A DNA stretch of 64,000 bases from Callaeas wilsoni (GCA_013398955.1 VWPU01009396.1:1-64000); one strand, 5' to 3'; positions 1 to 12,065 are shown, counted from the first letter of the stretch. The notes: a model not told the origin generated them from the sequence alone. Numbers and translations are program-made.

Positions 1-48
1 CGGGGACCGCGCGGGGCCGGGCCGGGATGCGCAGCCCGCGGCGCCAGG
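1..48 (+). promoter_or_regulatory. GHSR: GHSR 5' leader in GC-rich start region (partial)
   Basis: Very GC- and CpG-rich sequence just upstream of the receptor start codon, continuing as a CpG-rich block through exon 1. The window edge cuts it, so the core promoter and transcription start cannot be seen. An out-of-frame ATG at 27 precedes the receptor ATG at 49 and its frame runs to 461, overlapping the receptor CDS. Confidence 0.5.
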
Positions 49-802
49 ATGCGGGAGGGGAGCGCGGGCGGCCGCGGCGCGGAGAACCGGACGGGCGCCG
101 AGCCCCCGCTGCACCTGTTCCCCGTGCCCGTGCTCACCGGCATCACCGTCGCCTGCGTCCTGCTCTTCGTCATCGGGATCATCGGCAACCTCATGACCAT
201 GCTGGTGGTGTCGCGGTTCCGGGACATGAGGACCACCACCAACTTCTACCTGTCCAGCATGGCCTTCTCCGACCTGCTCATCTTCCTCTGCATGCCCCTG
301 GACCTCTTCCGCCTCTGGCAGTACCGGCCCTGGAACTTCGGGGACCTCCTCTGCAAGCTCTTCCAGTTCATCAGCGAGAGCTGCACCTACTCCACCATCC
401 TCAACATCACGGCGCTCAGCGTGGAGCGGTACGTCGCCATCTGCTTCCCTCTGCGAGCTAAAGTCATCATCACCAAGGGGAAGGTCAAGCTGGTCATCCT
501 CTTCCTCTGGGCCATCTCCTTCATCAGTGCTGGCCCCATCTTCATCCTGGTGGGGGTCGAGCACGAGAACGGCACGAACCCCCTCAGCACCAACGAGTGC
601 CGAGCCACAGAGTACGCCATCCGCTCGGGGCTGCTCACCATCATGGTCTGGACCTCCAGCATCTTCTTTTTCCTGCCCGTGTTCTGCCTGACCGTGCTGT
701 ACAGCCTCATCGGGAGGAAGCTCTGGAGGAGGAAGAGAAAGAACATCGGTCCAAACACTGTCATCAGGGATAAGAACAACAAGCAAACTGTGAAAATGTT
801 AG
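49..802 (+). CDS. GHSR: GHSR coding exon 1 (TM1-TM5)
   Basis: Encodes residues 1-251 plus the first base of codon 252: the extracellular N-terminus, TM1-TM5 and most of intracellular loop 3, ending in the conserved KQTVKML stretch. The donor is G|GTACGA at 803. Reading through the donor stays open to a stop at 886-888 (see the intron-retention entry). Confidence 0.97.
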
Positions 803-3800
803 GTACGAGTCCTCTTGCTCTGTTTTTCCAAAAGGATGTGTGTGCTTGTGTGTGTGTGAGAGAGAGAAAAAGACCGGGAGCTCTCTGATAGTTTACTATA
901 GTTCCTTCCAAAGGAAAGAAAATGTTTCATACAAAGGGCTAAACCTAAAGGTATCCGTAGAATAACTCTCCTCCTCCCTTAGATTTATTTCTAACTGGTT
1001 TGAGCTGGGGACTCCCAAACAGTTAAACCTTAATAAGAATCCCTGACAAGGACAAATACTACAGTTATAATTAGCTTGTGCCCTGGAGATTTTTGAGCAT
1101 TTTTGCTCTTTGGTTGTGGATACCAATGTTATTTACAGAGAACAGTTTACTTGATTTTTAAACAAAACTAAACCCTTCTCAAGCCATGAAGTTGAGCTGC
1201 AGACTACAGCCATGCAGGCAGGGCATGATGTGCACTTAAGATTAATAGGAAAAGAGTATCGAGGTTTTAGCAAATTGGGGTTATTTCCTACCATGGCTGT
1301 GTAAGCTTATGAAAATTAATCTACATTTTTGTATTAGCAAAACACCAGGATATGCTGAACTGGGAGCCCTGTGTCTCCTTTGAGGTCTGTGATGCTGTAA
1401 AATCTCACGGACTGTAAGGAAACGGGATCAGGACAACAGACACTGTCATTCCTAACTTTGTCTATTGACACTGCTGAATGCCTTAAACAACACTCGTGGC
1501 TGGCACATGGAAACACAAGTTTTAACATACTGAGTCAGTGCCTGTGGTGGCAGTTTAATACACAAACCCAAAAAGTTGTCCTGCAGTTTAGTGTCTGAAA
1601 ACTGCAGAATCCTGCTTCTGCTGCTGCTGCGTACTTTTATCCAAGCCAAAAGTCCTCTGCAGTGCAAGTCATCCCGTGGATTTTGGCGGGGGGACGAGAT
1701 GCTCTGCGGGAAGAAGCTTTCACAGGCTCCTTTCAGCAGGGTTGAAGTGTTGGGCTAATGAGGCAGACAAGAGGTGGCAGTGAGTCCTAAGTACCTTAAT
1801 TATCAAATAGGAGCCTATCTGATCTTTTTGTTCGTGTCCCAATTTATTACTGTGCAACAGCAGGAAGAATAATAAAACCTGCAGCATTCTTTATGCCCTT
1901 TCAGCTACGTTTTATGATCAATAGAATTACTTCAGTCTGGTAAGCGTGACCTTGGAAGTAATTAATTGTTTACACTTCTAGAGGTTCAGTATTATGAATT
2001 TCCACTGACTATAAGTACATTACATATATTACTACCATGTTTATATTTCCATATACTTAACTGTAAAGAATTTTGAAATAAAATTTATTTCTGCCCTGAA
2101 GTATTGCCACAAGCATTGAAATATTTTGGGCACCTTTTTTTTCCCCTTTTACAAGGTCTGAGAACAGCCAGGCAGTGGCAAGACTCTCCTCTGACAGAGA
2201 GCCAATATTCCCTAAATGATAACAGTCTGATGCCTGATGGAAAGATGGAAAGAAGTTAGTGAGGGCTCAGTGGCAGCAGATGCTCAATGCAGGCTACTCT
2301 TACTGGCACTAATGTTCTGCTTAAAATTTAGGAAGTGCTTTCTGAGGCTTTCTCAAGTCACAGAACATCAAGTACATGGGATTAGCATCAGCAGTTCTTT
2401 TAACTGTGAAGACAGATAATGCTTCTGGGTCTGAAATTAAACACCTAAATGTATAGCCTGACTTGCAAAGGAGCTATCACACCCCATTCCTATAGAAATC
2501 CATGGGATCCTGCATGCATGAAGATCAAACTGTCAAAAGCCTGACTGGGGATATTGCATGCCTACATGTGCTTAAAATTCTAGTCGTAATAGACTGTGCT
2601 GTAAACTCTGTTCATAATGACCATCATATTCATTAGATGGATGCAAATCCCCACGTGAGCTAGGGAATCATCTGAATTTTGTAGTGAAGATAGTGAGGGG
2701 AAAATGGAAGTAGTTGGGTCAAGATGATGCAGAGCTGGAAAACCTGCTCTGAACCTCAAGCTCCACCACAAGTCCTGCATAAGCATCCTTTTAAACTTGG
2801 GAATGCTGGTGCAGAATTTCTGGGGAAAGATACCTATAACCATTCCTCTCAGCAATTTGAATTTTATTCTCTTCTGAGATATGAGGATTGCTAACACAAG
2901 ATAGCACCAGGGCCAGGTTGGACTTGACTTAGAGCAACCTGGTCTCATGTAAGGTGTCTCTGCTCATAGCAGGGGTCTTGCAAAAAGATTTTCTTTAAGT
3001 TCCTTTCCAACTCAAACCATTCTGTGATTCCATGAACAGGCTAACTGCAAAAATTGCTCAAGAATGTCAGAAACCCTTGCTCGAGTTTTCTGTTTTTTCT
3101 CTCTGTAGTATATTAATAGATACACTCAGAGCAATATGAAAAATAATAAAGGTCAAAGGCACACAGGAAATGAACAGAAACATTTTGCCTTTCTCTCAGA
3201 AAATTCCAGTGGGCCAGTGTTCAGAGATACACACATTCGCATTATTCTATAGACATGATATTTACATGTAAATGCAACCACACTAGTAATACAATATTAC
3301 AGATATTCTGTATAACTATAATTATGCAGTTACATACTATACATTTAGTTTTACTCTTCCTGGGGGTAACTCATTTTCCAAAAAATGGACAAACTAGAAG
3401 GGTGTACCACTCTCCTCTTCTTACCTTGGCATATGTGCTCTACAAGTCCCCATTCTGTGTTTTAGTTTGGGGCCTTTGCCTTTAACAATTCTGCTTTTTG
3501 TCTTCAATAATTTTGCTTTCCAGTGATTACATTCTTCATTATAAACCACAGTGTTGAGTCTATACCATATAATTTGCTTTTGTTAAACACTGCAGATGAT
3601 CGATGGTTATACTTTTTTTGTCACCATTTGGATTCTTTAATGCTCTGTTGATGCAAACATAAGTTTTAGAGGTCAGAAGTTTGCTACATCAGATTAGTTG
3701 GGCAATATTCAGGCAGCCTGTTTAGATATGATCCAAGTGTATTAAGTATCACTAATTTATACTCTCAGAGAACGTATTGAGACACAACTGAAAGCTTAGG

Positions 3801-4226
3801 GGAGGCATTTTCACACTTTGTGACTAATTTGTTAAAGGAACAGAGCTGCAAAACAGATGTTAATCACCTGTATGTCGATACTCACGCTTTAACACACTTT
3901 CTTCTGCTGTTTTTATTTTAGTTGTGGTGGTATTTGCGTTCATACTCTGCTGGTTGCCTTTTCACGTAGGACGGTACTTATTTTCCAAATCCTTCGAAGC
4001 TGGATCCTTGGAGATAGCAGTGATCAGCCAGTACTGCAACCTGGTGTCCTTTGTCCTCTTCTACCTTAGCGCAGCCATCAACCCCATCCTCTACAACATC
4101 ATGTCGAGGAAGTACCGCGCGGCCGCCTGCCGCCTGTTCGGACTCAGAGCCCTGCCCAGGAAGAGCCTCTCCAGCAGCAAGCAGGGGAGCTCCCGCGGGT
4201 GGACAGAGCCCGGCGTCACCACATGA
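49..4226 (+). CDS. GHSR: Growth hormone secretagogue (ghrelin) receptor, whole gene, join(49..802, 3922..4226)
   Basis: Class A, Gq-coupled plasma-membrane receptor for acyl-ghrelin that controls growth hormone release and feeding. The spliced CDS is 1059 nt (352 aa); the human protein is 366 aa and, from memory, the chicken protein is about 347. What is visible: seven hydrophobic segments (about 30-54, 66-88, 101-125, 146-168, 195-221, 252-273, 288-311), ERY at 126-128, Cys102 and Cys184 for the loop disulfide, Glu110 at the position of the human ligand-contact Glu124, CWLP at 261-264, NPILY at 305-309, and N-glycosylation sites NRT (13) and NGT (174). The ATG at 49 is chosen because it gives the avian-type N-terminus and has A at -3. 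The single intron falls before TM6, as in the family. Residue 252, created at the splice junction, is Val, whereas I recall Ala in mammals and chicken. The downstream neighbour, convergent, is FNDC3B. Confidence 0.97.
803..888 (+). CDS. GHSR: Intron-retention extension, GHSR-1b-like truncated isoform (putative)
   Basis: If the donor at 803 is skipped, the frame continues from codon 252 for 28 residues (GTSPLALFF... ending RPGAL) to a stop at 886-888. The product is 279 aa with only TM1-TM5. Human GHSR-1b is made the same way: 265 shared residues plus 24 intron-encoded ones. The tail is low-complexity because it crosses a TG/GA run at 838-868, and its sequence is not expected to be conserved. 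Whether the transcript exists here is inference. Confidence 0.4.
838..868 (+). repeat. TG/GA simple repeat
   Basis: Low-complexity run of TGTG followed by GAGA, just inside the GHSR intron. It lies within the intron-retention reading frame. Confidence 0.8.
2900..3033 (+). mobile_element. CR1-type LINE 3' end, + orientation
   Basis: Shows the typical CR1 tail in order: CAGGTTGGACTTGA, GAGCAACCTGGTCT, a diverged 'aggtgtctctgctcatagcag' block, then TTCCTTTCCAACTCAAACC and ATTCTGTGATTCCATGA. It is 5'-truncated and diverged, with no coding capacity left. Confidence 0.85.
3922..4226 (+). CDS. GHSR: GHSR coding exon 2 (TM6, TM7, C-tail)
   Basis: Completes codon 252 (G|TT, Val) and encodes residues 253-352: TM6 with CWLPFH, extracellular loop 3, TM7 with NPILY, and a Ser-rich C-tail ending WTEPGVTT. 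The stop TGA is at 4224-4226. The first 48 nt can be skipped by an internal acceptor (see 3968). Confidence 0.97.
3968..3969 (+). promoter_or_regulatory. GHSR: Alternative 3' splice site (48 nt in-frame, TM6-less GHSR)
   Basis: An AG preceded by TTGCCTTTTCACGT lies exactly 48 nt inside exon 2. Its use removes residues 252-267 (16 aa, all of TM6) and keeps the frame, with Gly268 rebuilt as G|GA. The chicken isoform known as GHS-R1aV is described as lacking just such a 48 nt block in TM6, so this site probably makes the equivalent form. Confidence 0.65.
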
Positions 4227-4820
4227 CACCAGGAGCCCAGAGCATCACTCGCCGAGTCTCCCAGAAAGCCATAACGGAAGGGGAAGAGGGCAAGGAACGG
4301 GAGTCAAAACGCTGGAAGCGGTACTTTGGTCGTCGCCCGGAGGGGCTGACAGGTGCCGTGCAGGCAGTTACAGATTTGAGGGAAACAACCTAAAGTTTGG
4401 GACTCTGAAAGGAGAGGCACGTGGTCACAGAATTTGGCAACGCACCAGGTGTTGTTTTTGTGCTGCTTTTGCCCGTATGATTTTTTAACGCTGACTTTAG
4501 CCCAGACCTAGGCGGTGCCGTCCTAACCAGGCAAACGTGGCCCACTTCACTTGAGAGTTTGTACGACTTCAGCAGCGGCCAATTCAAGCTGAATTTTTCC
4601 AGAGTTAGCTTTAGTTTTGCTAAGAATTTTGCTAGCATCTAACCAGACCCTAGAGAGAGAATATTGAATTGCCTTTTTGGAGTAGTAAACAGGAAATTTG
4701 ATACACTTTTCATAATACCAATTTTTAAGGAAGCTCACACGTTTTTCTCTGAATGAGGAAAATGATTTCTTAAAAAAAAAAAAAAGAGATATAAAATGGA
4801 TAATTTTTAAACATGCTAAA

Positions 4821-4826
4821 AATAAA
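4821..4826 (+). terminator. GHSR: Candidate proximal poly(A) signal
   Basis: AATAAA about 0.6 kb after the GHSR stop, in an A-rich stretch. Its downstream GU-rich element is weak, so it is only a candidate. Confidence 0.3.
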
Positions 4827-6149
4827 TAACCTTCATGTCACATCCAAATAGAAAGGAAACAAAATAATGCCTTCGCAGAAGTGGCTTAGAATGTGACTGT
4901 ACTGAAATATTTTTTTAAAATATATATCAGTGGGACAAGGACAGTGCTGACTTCAGGCCTGCAGTGATGCTATAAAAATGTGGAATGCAATCACCCACCA
5001 AAGTCTCTTTTTTTTTACTAGCTAAATCATCTGTACTTGTTCTGTTCAGTTTGACTGTGAATGACTTGATGTGTTTGAACTTGGAAGCTTTTAATTGTTT
5101 CAATATTTGTAACAAGTCTGTGGCTACCTGTCCCTAACTGTGCCCCACCGCACCCCAAAGCTTGCTGAGGATGGGTATCCTGCCTGTAAACCCCCCATGT
5201 TTCTGTTTAAAGTCTGTTCCCAGTGCCACATCCCCCTGTAAAGCCCGGTGTGCAGTTGTGCTCATTTGCTGCAGTATTGAATTGATTTTTGCATTTTTTA
5301 ACCACCATGACCTGAGAAAGTAATACAAAAATCTGCATTAAGGACACAGGCAGACACATTCTCATACTTGATTCATAAACTCCTTAAATTACATTTTTAT
5401 ACCTCAAGTGTGCCATTTCAAGGCAAACCAGAAAACATTCTATCCTGTGTGCTGATGAATATGGCTTATGCTGTCTCACCAACACGTGAGGTTTGTGCCC
5501 CACAGAGCTGACTGAGCTTTGCAGCGTGCATGTGTGATAGCAGCTTTCTGTTCACTTGGTTCTAGTGCTCATCCCCAGCTGCTCCACAGCCCATTCTCCC
5601 TGATGAATTTTAATTCTCCCTAATGAACTGTGTATTAGCAGAACTCTCCTGCCTTCAGCCCCCCGCTCACACCGATGGGCCACTTTCCCCCTGTTACATC
5701 TTCAGCTGATGGTGCTGCTCAGGTTGAACTCTCAAGAGAAATTGGCCTCTTCTGTATATGCAGTGTCTTTTCTACCACCTCTGCTGGGGCCAGGCTGCTG
5801 CTCCTTGGTGGCACCTGAGCCTGTGCCCTCCCCGCTCCAGGAGCGCAGGATTTATGTGCAAACACGCACTGAGGTACTGCAGCACTGCAGGATCTTCTCC
5901 TGCTTCACCTCTGCCCACATCCACCTCACTGTCCGTGCTGTTCTCTCACTCACTCAGTGACAGGCAGGTCTGGTGGCAGATGCCATGCAACTCAGGGAAA
6001 CAAGACATTTGGGAAGCACGGAGAGAGGGTGCAGGTGTGAGCTCACTAACAACCTGTCTGTATAAACGAACCGATCACACACACCCGGCCTCACATCGGT
6101 GTTTCAAATCTCAGCTGTGTCTGTGCTGTTAAATGTGAACAGAAAAAGA

Positions 6150-6155
6150 AATAAA
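6150..6155 (+). terminator. GHSR: Candidate distal poly(A) signal with GU-rich downstream element
   Basis: AATAAA is followed about 20-45 nt later by a TG-rich block (TGTGGCTCTGTGGTGCTGG). This is the usual hexamer and downstream-element arrangement, and the best transcript end on the + strand in this stretch. Confidence 0.5.
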
Positions 6156-9100
6156 GTGATGAGACCCTTTATAACCCTGTGGCTCTGTGGTGCTGGAGGA
6201 TCCAGTGGGATTCACACAACTGGATTTTAATTTATTCTAATATTTTTTTCATATTTATATTTTAGTTTTTTTCCCCAGACCTGTATAACTAATTTGATTA
6301 GGCTATTTTGTTTAACCAGAGTATCTGCAACATTAAAGCCCTGTGTAGATACATTTGTGCATACAAACTACAAACATACTAATAATTTCATTTAGCCTAA
6401 ACATTTCATCAGGAGAAAATGTAAATTTTAGCTCTATCAACACCATAAAATTTCCACAACTTTGTGTATAGAATGAAATTTAAAACATTTGATCTGGGGT
6501 CATAAAAGTCAGAAAGAAAGGGACTGGCTGCTCCTTGGGAGGGAGGACTTCTTCCTTCCTTCTAACTGAGGAGATGGACTCGTTTCTGCAAGTCCTTGGA
6601 CAAATCTAGCAAAACACACCAATTTTTATTTCTCCTCTGCTTCCCAGGGCATTTCTGGAACACCTCATGTTGCCGGCAGCTTCTCGCCAAAGCCTTCCCT
6701 ACATGAAAGAGCACAGCTGTGCCCCCCATCCCATCTTGGGTCTGGACATGGCTTTTGAGATCCCTTTTTCATGGGAGGAAGACAAGAGTCCTTGCGGGCA
6801 CTGGGATGTTCATTGGTGTGGCAGACAGAGCAGCTCTGCAGGAAAGAGTTTTTGAACCTTTCCATTTCTGGAAACTCTTCCCTGTGGGAACAAACCTCAA
6901 ATATTGCCAGTTCTGACTAAAAAAAAAAGTGCAGAGACTTTAAGAGTCAAAATTTTGCTGTGTTCTTACTGACTTGAATGTGAGCAGCCCATAGAGAAAA
7001 TAACTGGAAGTTCATTCATTAAACAATCCCAGTTTTAAAAGCTTTTCTACCTCTGCATTTTGTATCACAGCTTCACAAATAAACAAGAACAATTTGGCTG
7101 CGTTTTCTTTCTTGGCAATGAGTTAAATTGGTGATGAAATAGGTTCAAAGGACTTTACCAGAAGGCTTCATTCATTTTACAAAAGTACCTTTGATGGAGG
7201 CACGCACAGGCAGAAAATCATGTCCTATTGTACTTCTTGCCAAAAAAAAAATATACTGGAAAACCAGCACCTCCTGTCAAAATTTGAATTGATAGCTACT
7301 CAGCAGTTATGTAAGTTTGTATCAAATGACATTTGCATAAGCCCTATTAAAATCAGCAGTTTTTAGATACCTAAACACCCAGGAGAACCTCCTCTCTGTC
7401 ATGGATCTGCTGGTTTTAGGGTGCTGCTGCTCTGAGCCCAGTGGATGTTCTGGATGGGCTTCCATAGAGCTTGTATCTTTTGCAAAAATCCCATGGCCCT
7501 GAAGAGGTAAATTACATGTTGAGAAGTAAATTCGAATTTGGAACAAAAAAAATCTAACTGATCTCCCAGGGATGCCCCTGCTGTTACTTCCCTGCACCCT
7601 GAACCGCCCTCCTCACCCCCTTAACTACATTTTACCCTCACAACTCCCAACAAAAAGTACCAGCCCTATTTTACAAAACTGAAATCAAAGCCCTTGGCAT
7701 TTTAACCCCTTGCTCACACCACAGCGTCCCAGAGTGATGGGGTGTGGATCTGCTTGCACCCTCTGGATGTCATTCCTGCGTTCGGGCTGGCTCTGGCAGC
7801 TCCCAGCATCAGTTTTCTGCTCCCGAGCTGTGCTGCCAGAGTGCTCAGCACAGTAGCCCATGGAAAACTTTATCTGGGAAACAAGCAGCCTCTGGCTGAC
7901 ACTGCAGAGACACCGTGTGCTCTGTTTGCACAGCCCTGGCTCTGCATCCCTGCTGTCCATGGCGCACCTACACCTGCAGCGGGGTTCGTACCTGCACAGG
8001 AATCCCTGCAGCAGGCCCTGGGCCCGCGTACGCACAGGAGCTTCCCAGAAAAGCCTCAGGATGAGCCAGCGGATGCAGTTGCAGGAGCTGGATGACCTGG
8101 GCCCCCCGGCGGTTTGCACTGTTTGACACCGTTTGCTGTCAGGCACAGGCAGCTGGAGTCACACCCTGCCCAGCGATGCCAGCAGCACCTGCAGAGCTGG
8201 AAGCTCATGGTGTTAATGGGAAATCTCTGCTCGTTTAGGCAAGTCCATCATGCGCTGAGGGCAGTGACACACAGCCCCCTTCAGCCATCTCCTCCCCCAT
8301 CCCCACCTGATGGACCACCCAGAATCCTTCCCAGCTCCGCATAAACTTCACAGGAGCAAAACAATTTCCTCACACAGATGTGCTTGCCAGTGGCTTTTTC
8401 CTGAAACATGAGTTCTGGTGAGAGACAGGTAAAACCCACAGGGCTTTGGCTTCATGTCCCACATCCCTGGCCAAACTTTTGCCCAAAGCAGCAGTTAAGA
8501 TGATGGGGCCCAGCTGTGTGTGCCAGCTCTGTAGGATCATGAAACCACAACCCTGCCTGCTGCTGTTCAGGAAAAAAAAACAACAGAAAAGCAAATGTTA
8601 GACCAGGATTTGCCTCTCATCTCTAAATTGTGATTATGCAAGTACAGAGGAGAAAAGGAAAATTTAATCCATCTTGTATTAACGCAGGCTAACAGGTTTC
8701 TGCAGTCACTTGCTGCCAAGCCTTAGTCCAGTTGTCATTCCAGCACACCAAATAGCACATTAGCATTATCCAGTGTAACTAACACTTCGTGGGTCTTTAA
8801 CAGGCTTTCTCAGTGCTTTTTCCAGCAGAAAGGTCTCCATTCCCTTCCAAGTCCAGTGCTTGTGTGTTATGGCCCTTCCGGATCTCAGCTGTGGATGGGT
8901 ACATGCCATGACTTTTCCCCTAAGATCAAAACTCAGAGCTGCTCATTAACCCAATTACCTGGACCAAAACGAAAAGCAGCTCTGCTTCCCCTTGGAGCTG
9001 ACCTGGTGATGCTGACTGCTCGTTTCTCTGAGACCTGCAAACATACTGACCTGGTTCTGCTCAGTGAGAGGAGGTGGCTCTGCAGCACGATTTGGGAGGG

Positions 9101-10280
9101 CAAACACCTCCAAACCTACGATGCACACTGATGTGCAGTGTCACCTGGGTCCCATCCCTGACACACTGCTGGCCAGGAGTGGGATGAGGAGAAAACACAA
9201 TGTGAGAAAACAAAACTCCACGAGTGTTGTGCAGTATCCCAGCAAACAACCCGAAGGGATGGGAGCAACCTCCAGGAGGAGGACACCTAAATCAGCATCC
9301 AAACCTCCCAATGCCCGGCTGCCAATCTCAGCTCTCATTTCTGTGTACAAATACGCCCTTCTGAGAGCTACAGGGTGCTCCTCCAGTTGTACTTTGAGAT
9401 AAATCACTTTGTGTTCTGCCAAATAAAGGCGTTTTATGGCTTTCCACACCTGCTCTGATTCTTTCACTGGGAGCAAAATAATGGTTTGGCGACGTGTGCG
9501 AGTCCATAAGGCAAAATTGCTCTCAGAAGCAAAGTACCCCACTCTCCCCTTCAGAGGCTGCTCTGAGGGCTCAGGAGATGTTCTCCCAGCACTTGCCCCC
9601 ACTTTTTGATGCTACTGGATCAAAAGATCCTTTGCTTCTTTCTCATGTCCTGATTGATTTTCACATGATTGCAGCACTGTCCCCGGGAAAGAAAAGGCAT
9701 GGCTATTTCCAAGCCTCTATCCACACTGTTCTTCCCTGCACAGCCTCTTTCCACTAATGACCTGGTGCCGCAAATCATGGCTCATTAAGGTGGGCAGGCA
9801 GGGAATCTGACACCACAAGCCTGCTCTGCAATGAGACATCACTCTGAGGAGCAGGGATTTAAACAGCTTTAACACGGCAGTCTGACAGAACACAGCAACA
9901 GTGCATACTACAAATTCTTACCAAAATGAAGCCAAGATTCATGGTCACACACGGGCACATATCCTGCCCAGTCAGTAGCGCCTTGGTGTTTTTATCAAGC
10001 AGTGGCAATGAGACTGATTTTTCTAAAATCTGCTGTGCCATGCTGGGGGCACCAGCGTGGGGCTGTGAAAGGTGCAATCGCCTGAGCTAGTTTTGATTGA
10101 ATGTGGAGTTTTGAACCCACTGAACTGTTAGTTTGTGAGGAGGGAAGGGGGCAGCCAGCCCAAGGGTTTCTGTGTACCTTGGCTGGTACCTTGGCTCCAG
10201 GAGAGGAGTGCTGTTGTAGGGTTCATCCCTCGGATGCCTTGGGCACTGCCTGAGGATCTCTGGTCTAATGCTGGTATGTA

Positions 10281-10450
10281 GGATCATGGAATGGTTTGGG
10301 ATGGAAGGCACCTTAATGACCATCTAGTCCCGACACCCTCCACTAGACCAGGTTCCTAAGAACCCAACCCAACCTGGCCTTGAGCACTTCCAGGGATGGG
10401 GCATCCATAACCTTCCTGAGCAGCCTGTGCCAGGGCCATGCCACCCTTAC
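10281..10450 (-). mobile_element. CR1-type LINE 3' end, - orientation
   Basis: Reverse-complement CR1 tail: GGATCATGGAATGGTTTGGG, a 'cattag/accatctag' block, ACCTGGCCTTGAGCACTTCC, AGGGATGGGGCATCCATAAC and GCAGCCTGTGCCAGGGCC. The element's 3' end is at the low coordinate. It is 5'-truncated. Confidence 0.9.
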
Positions 10451-11982
10451 CTCAGACCAGATGTGGTGTCAAAAGCCATGAGAGGTTTGTATTTACCTGC
10501 TTTCTTCCAGTCTTTGCTGTGGGCTTGTGCCTGATTTCCCACTCTGCAGTGGAATCTGGACTCTGCCCCGCAGCCAGAGCAGTGCCACTGCCACAGGCTG
10601 TGCCCAGATCTGTACCCAAAGCCCCTTCCTGTGAGACAGGCTGATGGGAGCCAGGGGAAGGGGCTTGCACCATCACTGCCCCGACAGGGCTCATTCAGAA
10701 AATAACCAGAGGTGTGTACAGCTGTGATGATTTTGGTTTCAGAACACTGAAGTCAATCACCTGACACTTTAAACAAGACACAGGACAAAGCCATAAAGAG
10801 CACAAGGAACTCTGAACCCCCACACTGGAAAGAAGGCAGAAGAAGAGCAGCAGCAGCTTCAGCACCATGATCAAGAGCAATCACTAATCCACAGCTACAT
10901 CCAACACCACAAACTCCACACAGCAGCATCCCGGGGGATATTTGGCCCTGCTGAGTGCAAAGACCTGATTTTCTCAGCGAAGCCCTTGGTGCTGCAGCCA
11001 TGGCTGGGCAGGGACCAAGCGCATCCTGCCAGGGAACACCAACATCACCAGTGCTGCACAGCCTCTGAGCCCAGGATACCACCACCAGCTCACAAGCTTT
11101 TAGGGGAGAGAAAGGGCATTTGAGCTATAAATTAAAAAAGACAATATTTGCATCGGATTAGGGTGAATTTCTCAACTCTATTCACAAGTTAATCCTCACA
11201 AGACTCCTGCATCCCTACTGTTTGCTCCATTTTATTTGGAGAGAGTAATCGCTTTCATATGACAGAAAGTAAGAGAGATGAGCTAATAAAATTACTAAGA
11301 AATTACACCCACTGAGCACACTGACCCAAGCAGTTATTTATTAACCATGTCAGGAGACCTAAAAATAGCTTTGATTGCATGCAAGACCATCTATGCCACC
11401 AAATAGTGCAGTAAATGTAACTACTCAAACTAAAAACAGCACATTCACTTAGATAACAGCAGATCCCAGGCTAATCCACTGTGTTTGAAAGCATCTTGTG
11501 AAACTTCTTTTTATTTCCCTGAGCCAAGAATCTGGACTTTGTGAGAGCAATTGTCAAGAGCAGAAATAGATGTCATTGTTCAGAATGTAGTACCAATAAA
11601 ATAGCCCTTTCAGGGGATCTCAGCTGGCTTTTCTGCTCAGCCATAAAAACAGTGAAACAAAATGTCCATATTCATCTCTCTACTTAGTCGTGCTTCTCAT
11701 TCTGAGAAAAATAAAGATAACATTTGCATCTTTACTCCAGGCCAGGTTAAGGACAGGGAATATAATTCTACACCACTTCAATAAATGACAGTACATCATG
11801 AACTCTGCAATAAATCTAGAAAAAGATTTGCACAGGAAATACAATTTATACTTCATATTACCAAATTTCTTCTTGTCTCTAACACCTTCAGTTGCAACAC
11901 AGCCTAACAGAACCATCCTGTTGATGTAGATGTCATTAATGCTGGAGAAGAATCACCCCGTGTCCACAGGCCATAAATTCAC

Positions 11983-12065
11983 AGAATGGAATCACAGAAT
12001 GGTTTGGGTTAGAACAGACTGTAATGGTCACCTAGTTCCAGCCCCCTGCCATGGGCTGGGATTGC
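11983..12065 (-). mobile_element. CR1-type LINE 3' fragment, - orientation
   Basis: Begins with duplicated CACAGAATGG words, then GGTTTGGGTTAGAACAGACT, a CACCTAGTTCCAGCCCCCTG block and CCATGGGCTGGG. It is the last roughly 80 bp of a CR1 copy in reverse orientation. Confidence 0.85.

Larger units (their letters stand above)
803..3921 (+). other. GHSR: GHSR intron
   Basis: A 3119 bp intron with a GT donor at 803-804 and an AG acceptor at 3920-3921 behind a T-rich tract. It is phase 1 (splits codon 252). It holds a short TG/GA low-complexity run near 838-868 and one CR1 3' end near 2900-3033. Nothing else in it looks like a gene. Confidence 0.9.
4227..6155 (+). other. GHSR: GHSR 3' UTR (inferred extent)
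   Basis: No coding signal follows the receptor stop. The transcript probably ends either at the AATAAA at 4821 or, more convincingly, at 6150-6155. The extent is inferred from poly(A) signals only. Confidence 0.45.

Noticed and set aside
7685..8146. Overlapping open frames on both strands (153 and 117 codons) in the intergenic region
   Set aside because: Cys/Gln/Ser-rich mixed translations on both strands with no domain, no splice context and no family resemblance; consistent with a locally GC-rich patch.
9141..9602. 153-codon - strand frame and 112-codon + strand frame
   Set aside because: No recognisable protein and competing frames on both strands; probably chance.
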